6,047 nt of DNA, taken from Hyphomicrobiaceae bacterium (GTDB taxonomy: Bacteria; Pseudomonadota; Alphaproteobacteria; Rhizobiales; Hyphomicrobiaceae). This document shows, piece by piece, positions 1 to 5,225 of this stretch. Location of the stretch: the NCBI GenBank assembly GCA_021775715.1, contig JAJFHI010000324.1, forward strand, positions 1 to 6,047. The letters are read 5' to 3'. Below the pieces are notes generated by a model. It saw only the letters and a list, made by a program, of their open reading frames with translations. It did no database searches and had not been told where the DNA came from. The position numbers and the translations under genes are program-made. Position 1 is the stretch's first letter. Each line of letters opens with the position of its first letter.

Positions 1-474
1 CTGCTGTTGTCACTATGGGTGTTCGCACGCCAGCAGCGCATCAACCGATGGCAACTGCGGCTACACCGCGAAGACCATATCATCACTTGGTCCGGACACT
101 GCCTCACCCTGCTTGCTGAGATTGAAGAACGCGTCAACGCCCACCAATCAACGCAAGAGGCCCCGTTCGCATATGATGAATTCGTGCGTGTTCGTAGCCG
201 CCTGTCAGCATTGATCGACGAGGGTCGGCTTTACTTTCCAAACATGCAGGACCCGACAAAGGGTGCTAACAAAGACGCAGCCTATCAAGGTCACCGGCAA
301 ATGATCCTGAACACACTCGTGCATGTCTATGATGGACTAAAGATCATTGCCGACGGCAATAACGCTGCCGACCGCCAACAGCACATCGCCGAACTCAACA
401 GGCTGCGGCGCAAATTTGTGTCCGAAGCCCAAGGTGCAATTGACCCACGTACATTCAACAAGGTGCGGGCTTGA
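1..474 (+). CDS. Uncharacterised membrane-anchored helical protein, 3' part (5' end outside window)
   Basis: The frame is open from base 1 (Leu-Leu-Leu-Ser-Leu-Trp-Val-Phe) to a TGA at 472-474, giving 157 visible residues. No convincing start lies inside, so the gene almost certainly begins to the left. The first visible residues are hydrophobic and are followed at once by a basic stretch (ARQQRINRWQLRLHRED). That reads like the end of a transmembrane helix with the rest of the protein in the cytoplasm. The remainder looks mostly alpha-helical, with an acidic helix (LLAEIEERV), the pattern GRLYFPN, then AAYQGHRQ and LVHVYDGL, and a C-terminal KFVSEAQGAIDPRTF. I have an impression of similar uncharacterised proteobacterial proteins with F-P-N and Y-x-G-x-R elements, but cannot name a family. 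No catalytic motif is seen. It converges on the DUF167 gene, with 25 bp between the stops and no clear terminator. Confidence 0.75.
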   Translation: MLLSLWVFARQQRINRWQLRLHREDHIITWSGHCLTLLAEIEERVNAHQSTQEAPFAYDEFVRVRSRLSALIDEGRLYFPNMQDPTKGANKDAAYQGHRQMILNTLVHVYDGLKIIADGNNAADRQQHIAELNRLRRKFVSEAQGAIDPRTFNKVRA

Positions 475-499
475 GGGACGGTCGGGGGTGCGAACTTTC

Positions 500-829
500 T
501 CAGTCAACCCTGGCGGCGGCGATCCATTCTTCTAACTTTTCAGCAATCACTTGCGCATCCCCAGCCAAATCAAGCATCTTCATGCGACTGCGCTCTCCAG
601 ATGCAATCTTGATGTCAGATTTTCGAATGCCGATTGACTTGGCAACGTAGGCAATCAGTGCCGTATTCGCCGCACCGTCAACGGGTGGTGCCGCCACGCG
701 CAATTGCAATGCCGGGCGCGCGTCCGCATCGAGTACGATCCCGTCTATCCCGTTGCGCTGTCCACGAGGTGTCAGCCGCACGACAAGGCGAACGCCGCTG
801 TTTGTCGCCTTGAAGGGCCGATCCACCAT
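500..829 (-). CDS. DUF167 (YggU-like) family protein
   Basis: This is a small soluble protein of 109 residues from the chosen ATG, the usual size for DUF167/YggU, whose biochemical role is unknown. Family signatures occur in order: LTPRGQRNGIDG (residues 19-30), LRVAAPPVDGAAN (43-55, the most conserved block of the family) and ASGERSRMK (76-84). The frame is open to an ATG at 946, which would give 148 residues. The extra 39 residues have no family character and would run through a perfect palindrome. AGGAG at 840-844 (minus strand) lies 10 nt before the ATG at 827-829 and 7 nt before an in-frame GTG at 830-832, so either of these is the likely start. The gene upstream on this strand ends at 961, leaving about 130 bp that could carry its own promoter. 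Confidence 0.9.
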   Translation of the reverse strand: MVDRPFKATNSGVRLVVRLTPRGQRNGIDGIVLDADARPALQLRVAAPPVDGAANTALIAYVAKSIGIRKSDIKIASGERSRMKMLDLAGDAQVIAEKLEEWIAAARVD

Positions 830-839
830 CACATCGTGA

Positions 840-844
840 CTCCT
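840..844 (-). promoter_or_regulatory. Ribosome binding site deciding the DUF167 start
   Basis: Read on the minus strand, the sequence is GGTAGGAGTCACGATGTG followed by ATG. AGGAG stands 7 nt from the GTG at 832 and 10 nt from the ATG at 829. Nothing comparable is found before the more distant ATG at 946, so this site favours the 109-110 residue form. Confidence 0.6.
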
Positions 845-851
845 ACCAGCC

Positions 852-877
852 TCACACCAGATGATCATCTGGTGAGA
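852..877. promoter_or_regulatory. Perfect 20-bp palindrome, candidate operator upstream of DUF167 gene
   Basis: Bases 855-874 are an exact inverted repeat with half-site CACCAGATGA and no spacer (centre ATGATCAT). After one A/A mismatch (854/875) the symmetry resumes for two more pairs, T852-A877 and C853-G876. The centre is about 33-35 bp upstream of the DUF167 start, a usual place for a repressor operator. In RNA it could fold as an 8-bp stem with a GAUC loop about 8-10 nt before the ribosome binding site. No U-run follows on either strand, so it does not look like an intrinsic terminator. A dimeric regulator site is the simplest reading; I do not recognise the regulator family. Confidence 0.55.
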
Positions 878-960
878 CCGCCCACGAAAACCGTCGATAG
901 GCAACGCGTGTGGGCACATTTCAAGACCCGTTGAATGGAGAAACATTTCCCGGTCAGCCG

Positions 961-1665
961 TTATTCCTTGACAAACAAGCGCACAAATTTTCCGGTCAGC
1001 ATCTGACCTTCAAAATATCTTGATACCTTCGGCAGGTGGGCATCGAAACTCACCGGGTCGATGGTGTTGCCGAACGCCCTATCTACAACATCGAGTTTTT
1101 CGACGACCTTCATCTCCGCCGAAAGTTCGAACCGGAATTCTCCCTCCTTCGGAATAACCCGGTCTTCGCTGTAGCTTCGCGGATAAAAAATCACCGTACC
1201 CGAATACCCGCTGCGTCCCGCAATCATCAGTGGCGCAAAAGCGAATTTTGGCCGTGGCCGGGCGCGGATCGTGTTGCCGTCGGTTTCGGGAGCAGTCGAG
1301 AAATACCCCTGGTCTGCGATGTAGGTCGCATAGAACGTGCGCTCAAGGCTGGTGCCCGTATTGCGGACTTTCAACTTGAGTGATGAAACCAACCCGTCCC
1401 GCGCGCCGCTGTTTGCAATGGTCACGGGTACAACGAGGACCTCGAAGCTGCCATCTCCATCACGCGTATAAGAGATCGTGTCCGGTACGAAGACGTGTAG
1501 GTTTGCCTGCTTAATGACTGTCTGGTAGAGGCTGAACGTCGACATCACCACTGCAACCACGGAGAAGACCCCTGTGAGGGTCGCACCCGCACCGCGGAAC
1601 GATCGCCAGGCAGTTCGCTTGCGGTCCGCGCTGCGATCGTTCTCGTTGTGCCCTGTTTCATGCAT
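961..1665 (-). CDS. Unknown protein with one transmembrane helix and a beta-rich C-terminal domain
   Basis: From the ATG at 1663-1665 the product is 234 residues. A short polar, charged N-terminus (1-24, rich in D, R and K) is followed by a single hydrophobic segment at about 26-51 (ATLTGVFSVVAVVMSTFSLY). A long domain follows with alternating hydrophobic residues, suggesting beta-strands (for example EVLVVPVTIANSGARDGLVSSLKLKVRN, about 75-102; GYSGTVIFYPRSY, 153-165). The N-S-G-A-R-D-G turn between strands recalls Ig-like or CARDB-like folds, but this is only a resemblance. The N-terminus is probably cytoplasmic and the domain outside the membrane. The frame stays open to a GTG at 1854, but those 63 extra codons have much lower G/C at third positions and no good Shine-Dalgarno sequence, so I prefer 1665. 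A G7 run lies 7 nt before this ATG. I do not recognise the function. Confidence 0.65.
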   Translation of the reverse strand: MHETGHNENDRSADRKRTAWRSFRGAGATLTGVFSVVAVVMSTFSLYQTVIKQANLHVFVPDTISYTRDGDGSFEVLVVPVTIANSGARDGLVSSLKLKVRNTGTSLERTFYATYIADQGYFSTAPETDGNTIRARPRPKFAFAPLMIAGRSGYSGTVIFYPRSYSEDRVIPKEGEFRFELSAEMKVVEKLDVVDRAFGNTIDPVSFDAHLPKVSRYFEGQMLTGKFVRLFVKE

Positions 1666-1894
1666 ACGGCCGCCCCCCCATTTTTCTGTCAATATATCTA
1701 ACGGAAATTCAGGCAACCACGAAGCCACTTTGCGGTAATAGTTTGAAATTGCAGGTGTAGATGTCCAATCATTCACTGCTCGACGGTGATGATGAGCCAA
1801 AAATTGTCCGTCGTCATGCAATCGCAAAGGCTTAAAGTAGATATGATCCGCCACTCTGATCCACTCGATAATTTATTGTTTGGATGAACCTACT
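1666..1894. other. AT-richer spacer between the unknown membrane protein and the NTF2-like gene
   Basis: These 229 bases lie downstream of the NTF2-like gene and upstream of the preferred start of the 234-residue protein, all on the minus strand. They are visibly richer in A/T than the coding sequence on the left. A frame is open through most of it, from a stop at 1873-1875 to the ATG at 1665, with a possible GTG start at 1854. Its translation has no recognisable family features. The stretch probably holds the promoter of the leftward gene. I could not identify convincing -35 and -10 boxes. Confidence 0.4.
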
Positions 1895-2317
1895 TTAGGA
1901 CGACGGAGGTATGCCGACTGGATTGCCTTGGTGCTGCTCATTGGAGGCATGCGTATCCAAGAGTTCAACTACTTCATAAACCTTCCCGCCTGTGGTCTTG
2001 GCGAAGAGCACGTACTCGACGTCGTAGGAGTTTCCACGACGACTCATCGCATGCAGGTTCAACCGGACGACGCTGGCGGCCTCGTCCCCGATTTCATCCA
2101 GTATCTCGGCTTTTATCGAGCCCGGCTCGTAGAACTTGGTGAAGACAGCGGAGTTGAACGCCAACACCGCTTCCTTACCGACGTGAGGGCCAGCGATATT
2201 GGGGGCAAGAGAGTGGTTGAGCCTCCAAGTGATATCGTCGGTGTACATTTTGGCTAGGGCATCGCAATCACCAAACGCGTCAACGATCCGTCGGGCTGGG
2301 GTTGGTTTGTTGCTCAT
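1895..2317 (-). CDS. NTF2-like / SnoaL-like domain protein
   Basis: This is a complete 140-residue protein, the normal length of a one-domain NTF2-like fold (cone-shaped alpha+beta barrel; SnoaL and ketosteroid-isomerase relatives). The N-terminal helix and first strand read RIVDAFGDCDALAKMYTDDITWRL, then comes the typical G-K-E-A-V-x-A-F segment (47-54). Three strands follow (SIKAEILDEIGDEAASVVRL, SYDVEYVLFAKTTGGKVYEVVELLD) and a short tail THASNEQHQ. The fold is shared by isomerases, epoxide hydrolases, cyclases and non-enzymatic binding proteins, so the reaction cannot be assigned. The start is supported by AAGGA at 2323-2327 (minus strand), 5 nt before the ATG. The ATG overlaps the stop of a possible tiny ORF (ATGA). 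The gene is divergent from matB, so the two may share control sequences. Confidence 0.85.
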   Translation of the reverse strand: MSNKPTPARRIVDAFGDCDALAKMYTDDITWRLNHSLAPNIAGPHVGKEAVLAFNSAVFTKFYEPGSIKAEILDEIGDEAASVVRLNLHAMSRRGNSYDVEYVLFAKTTGGKVYEVVELLDTHASNEQHQGNPVGIPPSS

Positions 2318-2412
2318 GATGTTCCTTCATAGTCGGCCCAATCCGGTGGCAGGCATTTGCCAAGTAGTGGGCGTTGCTTCAAATGCGGGAGGACATGCAG
2401 TTCAAGCACCAT
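2314..2412 (-). CDS. Possible 32-codon small ORF coupled to the NTF2-like gene
   Basis: On the minus strand an ATG at 2410-2412 is preceded by GGGAG with an 8-nt gap. The frame runs 32 codons and ends at a TGA (2314-2316) that overlaps the ATG of the NTF2-like gene as ATGA, the usual arrangement for translational coupling. The peptide starts MVLELHVLPHLKQRPLLGK and ends DWADYEGTS; it is neither membrane-like nor strongly charged. The same frame is open for about 18 further codons upstream with no clear start. It could therefore also be the 3' remnant of a longer lost gene, or a chance ORF. I do not recognise the sequence. An open run of this length alone is not statistically unusual; the ribosome site and the overlap are the main support. 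Confidence 0.35.
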   Translation of the reverse strand: MVLELHVLPHLKQRPLLGKCLPPDWADYEGTS

Positions 2413-2656
2413 ACAATCTTCTCCCACCGCATGGAAGCCGCTACACTTCTCCTTATGATCCAGAACCGATCATGTGAGAACGCATTCGGAAGTCAGCAGA
2501 TTGAGCAATCGGGGGTCCTTAGTCGAAGTGCTGATTCCAACCCATAGTTCATAGAACGATATGGCCTATCCAGCTTGATCAAACTAATGTTGAAGTCGAA
2601 CCATTCTTTTCTTTGCAGTTTTATCGAAACGCCAACAGTTTACCGGTGCTCAGACA
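2318..2656. other. Divergent control region between the NTF2-like gene and matB
   Basis: Apart from the possible small ORF on the minus strand, this 339-bp stretch holds no convincing gene. It should contain the promoters of both the leftward NTF2-like gene and rightward matB. Short symmetric elements seen are TGGCA-N6-TGCCA at 2347-2362, ATGATC-N7-GATCAT at 2455-2473, GTTC-ATA-GAAC at about 2552, and the 8-bp palindrome TTGATCAA at 2575-2582. Several share a GATC core. The right third (2580-2640) is T-rich and is the most promoter-like part for matB. I could not pick -35/-10 boxes with confidence, and matB has no clear Shine-Dalgarno sequence. Confidence 0.5.
2455..2473. promoter_or_regulatory. 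Inverted repeat ATGATC-N7-GATCAT, candidate operator
   Basis: Perfect 6-bp arms are separated by 7 bp, in the middle of the divergent intergenic region. The spacing would suit a dimeric helix-turn-helix regulator. About one such repeat could be expected by chance in a region this size when spacers up to about 10 bp are allowed, so the call is weak. Confidence 0.2.
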
Positions 2657-4186
2657 ATGACCTTGGAAGCCGACAAAAACCTGTTCACTCAAATCCGAAA
2701 CCAGATCGCAAACCCGAACGCAGTGTTTGTTCATACGCTCGATGAGCAATCTTTTACCTATTCGGAAATGGTCGATCGATCCGCCCAGTTTGCAAATGCT
2801 CTTTCTGAATTTGGCGTTGTCAAAGGTGACCGTGTCGCGGCGCAGGTTGAGAAAAGTGTCGAGGCGGTCTGGTTATATCTCGCCTGTCTTCGTGTTGGCG
2901 CGGTTTTCCTACCGTTAAACCCCGGATACACCGACACTGAACTTGAATACTTTGTTTCCGACGCAGAACCGCGTGTGTTTGTCTGTCGGCCAGAACGTTA
3001 CATGGCAATCCAGGATCTCGCGAAAAAGAGCGGTGTCGCGCACGTTGAAACTCTCGGTGACAATCGAACGGGGAGTTTGTTCGAGAAAGCGAGCGTTTGT
3101 TCGAATAAGTTTGCCGACGTGGCCTGCGAAGCATCCGATTTAGCCGCCATCCTCTACACGTCTGGCACGACTGGGCAGCCGAAAGGCGCGATGCTCACCC
3201 ACGGCAATTTGTCGTCAAATTCCGAGGCGCTCGTTGCCGACTGGAGGTTTTCCTCTGAAGACGTACTGCTCCATGCCCTTCCCATTTTCCATACACACGG
3301 TTTGTTTGTTGCAACAAACGTCACGCTCTTATCCGGCGCTTCGATGCTTTTTCATCCAGGCTTTGACCTAACCGCTATCCTGGCCGCATTGCCAACGGTT
3401 ACGGCGATGATGGGAGTGCCAACATTTTATATTCGGTTACTGTCGAGCGATGCACTGACAAAAAAGCTGGTCCAACATATGCGACTTTTCATTTCCGGTT
3501 CAGCACCGCTCTCACCTGAGATCCACAAAGAGTTCGAGCAGCGTACCGGCCACGCAATTTTGGAACGTTACGGAATGACTGAAACGAATATGAACACGTC
3601 AAACCCTTACGACGGCGAACGTCGCCCTGGCACAGTCGGCATGCCGTTGCGAGGCGTTGAAATCCGTATTGCGGACCCGAAAACTGGAGAACCACTGTCT
3701 GATGGAGAAGTCGGTAGCATCGAAATTCGTGGACCAAACGTATTCAAGGGATACTGGCGCAAGCCTGAAAAAACGGCGGCCGAATTCCGCGATGATGGCT
3801 ACTTTATCTCGGGTGATTTGGGATTTGTCGACAACCAAGGATATCTCAATATTTCAGGGCGCGGTAAAGACCTGATTATCTCTGGGGGATTCAATGTTTA
3901 TCCGGCGGAGGTTGAGAACGCACTTGACGCAATTGAAGGGATCAAAGAAAGCGCGGTTATTGGCGTTCCACATCCCGATTTCGGAGAAGGCGTGACCGCA
4001 GTTGTGGTCACGACCCACAAAAATACGCCCAGTGTGGAAGACATCAAAGCTACACTTGGCAAAGAGTTGGCCGGGTACAAGTTGCCAAAGACTGTTTTCT
4101 ACATTGACGCTCTGCCCCGGAACAAAATGGGCAAAGTGCAGAAGAACGTACTACGTGATCGTCACCAATCGACCTACAGTAAATAA
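2657..4186 (+). CDS. matB: Malonyl-CoA synthetase (malonate-CoA ligase, AMP-forming)
   Basis: The 509-residue cytoplasmic acyl-adenylate-forming enzyme should convert malonate + ATP + CoA to malonyl-CoA + AMP + PPi. ANL-family motifs appear in order: phosphate loop YTSGTTGQPKG (167-177), LPIFHTHGL (208-216), RYGMTETNMN (304-313), SGDLG (385-389), hinge region GRGKDLIISGGFNVYP (401-416) and C-terminal PRNKMGKVQK (487-496), with the expected catalytic Lys493. The stretch RYGMTETNMNTSNPYDGER followed by PGTVG is typical of MatB rather than of acetyl- or fatty-acyl-CoA ligases, and the length matches rhizobial MatB (about 500). The ATG at 2657 fits the family N-terminus, although no strong Shine-Dalgarno sequence precedes it. 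No malonyl-CoA decarboxylase or malonate transporter is adjacent, unlike classical mat operons. It converges on the SDR gene. Methylmalonate or another small dicarboxylate is an alternative substrate. Confidence 0.9.
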   Translation: MTLEADKNLFTQIRNQIANPNAVFVHTLDEQSFTYSEMVDRSAQFANALSEFGVVKGDRVAAQVEKSVEAVWLYLACLRVGAVFLPLNPGYTDTELEYFVSDAEPRVFVCRPERYMAIQDLAKKSGVAHVETLGDNRTGSLFEKASVCSNKFADVACEASDLAAILYTSGTTGQPKGAMLTHGNLSSNSEALVADWRFSSEDVLLHALPIFHTHGLFVATNVTLLSGASMLFHPGFDLTAILAALPTVTAMMGVPTFYIRLLSSDALTKKLVQHMRLFISGSAPLSPEIHKEFEQRTGHAILERYGMTETNMNTSNPYDGERRPGTVGMPLRGVEIRIADPKTGEPLSDGEVGSIEIRGPNVFKGYWRKPEKTAAEFRDDGYFISGDLGFVDNQGYLNISGRGKDLIISGGFNVYPAEVENALDAIEGIKESAVIGVPHPDFGEGVTAVVVTTHKNTPSVEDIKATLGKELAGYKLPKTVFYIDALPRNKMGKVQKNVLRDRHQSTYSK

Positions 4187-4315
4187 CCGGAGTGGGTGCG
4201 GGCTCAGATCGCGTGCAGACATTTCGTCAGTTGATCTGCCCCTCGTCGATTTGTCCGTTTTGAATGTTAGTTCATTGTCGGCTTGACCCGCTCTCCAGCC
4301 TCGGAGGCTCCCCCC
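4187..4315. other. Convergent spacer between matB and the SDR gene
   Basis: Both flanking genes end here, so transcription termination is expected. Weak symmetric elements are CAGATC (4205-4210) with GATCTG (4233-4238), and AGCCT-N3-AGGCT at 4297-4309. Neither is followed by a T-run on the relevant strand, so no intrinsic terminator can be called. No gene is seen. Confidence 0.4.
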
Positions 4316-5080
4316 TCAACTTATCAAACCAACGCGTCTTCGCGCCGCATCATCTTTTAGGGAGAAGTCGAGACCAGCTTGATCTTCCGCGTCGGCGGTA
4401 CAAAGCCAAGCCACAGCCTCGGCTGCCCACTCAGGGGATATGTGATCCGAAAAATCGAGCTGGCTTATCGGATTAATTCCAGATGCTTTGATCGACACCT
4501 GCATTTCGGTTGCGACCGTACCTGGGCGAATTCCAACAACCCGAATTCCTTTGTCCCGATATTCCTTGTCAGCGCATTGCGTCAACAACGCTACGGCAGC
4601 CTTAGCCGCGCAGTAGTGACTCCAACCTTCTAAAGCATTCGCGGCGGCTCCCGAACTGAAGTTCACGATAACACCAGAGCCCTGGCGTTCCATCACCGGA
4701 ATTGCGGCACGCAGCCCGTAGTAGACTCCTTTAAGGTTCACATCCACCGTGGTTGCCCATTGTTCCGGATCAGAGTCAGCCAACCGCGATATCGGATCTA
4801 TAACACCTGCGTTGTTGACCAGAATATCGAGGCTTCCAAAAGTTGCTGTACACTTTTCTACAGCCGCTGCGACCTCAGCATAACTGCTCACATCACATGC
4901 GATAGCTTGTGCTTGCCCACCGTCCTGCACAATTTCATCAGCGATACGCGAGATCTCACCTTCGGACCGCGCGGCAAGAACAACACGGACACCATACTTG
5001 GCGAATTTCCGAGCTATCGCCTCTCCGATCCCCCGGCTCGCACCTGTGATGAGTGCGCTTCGCCCGCTTAGTTCTCTCAT
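4316..5080 (-). CDS. SDR-family NAD(P)-dependent oxidoreductase (FabG-like)
   Basis: This is a complete classical short-chain dehydrogenase of 254 residues, the standard length. The Rossmann cofactor motif is TGASRGIG (12-19), with ACDV at 61-64 and NNAG at 89-92. Asn115 lies in the VNLKG segment, and the catalytic Ser143, Tyr156 and Lys160 (YCAAK) have the usual spacing. IRPGTVATEM (184-193) is the normal PG motif after the active site. Arg38 at the end of the second strand (AARSE) hints at NADP(H), but this is not decisive. GGAG at 5088-5091 (minus strand), 7 nt from the ATG, supports the start. The gene follows the BKACE gene on the same strand after 145 bp. That suggests oxidation of a 3-hydroxy acid to the 3-keto acid that BKACE uses, or the reverse reduction. 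Substrate specificity cannot be read from the sequence. Confidence 0.92.
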   Translation of the reverse strand: MRELSGRSALITGASRGIGEAIARKFAKYGVRVVLAARSEGEISRIADEIVQDGGQAQAIACDVSSYAEVAAAVEKCTATFGSLDILVNNAGVIDPISRLADSDPEQWATTVDVNLKGVYYGLRAAIPVMERQGSGVIVNFSSGAAANALEGWSHYCAAKAAVALLTQCADKEYRDKGIRVVGIRPGTVATEMQVSIKASGINPISQLDFSDHISPEWAAEAVAWLCTADAEDQAGLDFSLKDDAARRRVGLIS

Positions 5081-5225
5081 TTTCGTGCTCCACGTGTAAT
5101 ACTGATCAACCCGGCAATCTTCTGAATTGCGCTAACTTGGCAATGTTTGCTTTGCGGTCATGAGGCCAACGATTTTGTCTTCTTAGTCATGGTCCGCATG
5201 TCTCAGATCCCAGTTTTTTGGCGAG
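5081..5225. other. Spacer between BKACE and SDR genes, possible SDR promoter region
   Basis: These 145 bp separate two genes read on the minus strand, long enough for a separate promoter before the SDR gene. Seen here are GCAAT-N7-ATTGC (5114-5130), TGATCA (5103-5108) and CACGTG (5091-5096, overlapping the SDR ribosome site). No intrinsic terminator follows the BKACE stop, so read-through into the SDR gene is possible. I cannot assign promoter boxes with confidence. Confidence 0.35.

Noticed and set aside
829..946. N-terminal extension of the DUF167 frame to an ATG at 946
   Set aside because: The extra 39 residues have no family similarity and cross the palindrome, while a good ribosome site supports a start at 829 or 832.
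1880..2257. Open frame of 125 codons on the plus strand
   Set aside because: It lies antisense to the NTF2-like gene, whose protein has clear fold features and a ribosome site; the plus-strand translation has none.
2347..2362. TGGCA-N6-TGCCA as a LysR-type box
   Set aside because: The spacing does not fit the usual T-N11-A pattern, no LysR gene is nearby, and a 5-bp repeat is expected by chance.
2570..2580. 11-bp sequence CCAGCTTGATC repeated at 4374-4384
   Set aside because: One copy lies within the SDR coding sequence and there is no third copy; probably coincidence.
2820..3134. Minus-strand open frame within matB
   Set aside because: Arginine- and proline-rich shadow of the matB frame; no start signal or family features.
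4297..4309. Hairpin AGCCT-N3-AGGCT as a terminator
   Set aside because: The stem is only 5 bp and no T-run follows on either strand.
5150..5200. Very short minus-strand ORF (MRTMTKKTKSLAS) between BKACE and SDR
   Set aside because: Only 13 codons, with no good ribosome site and no overlap with the next gene.
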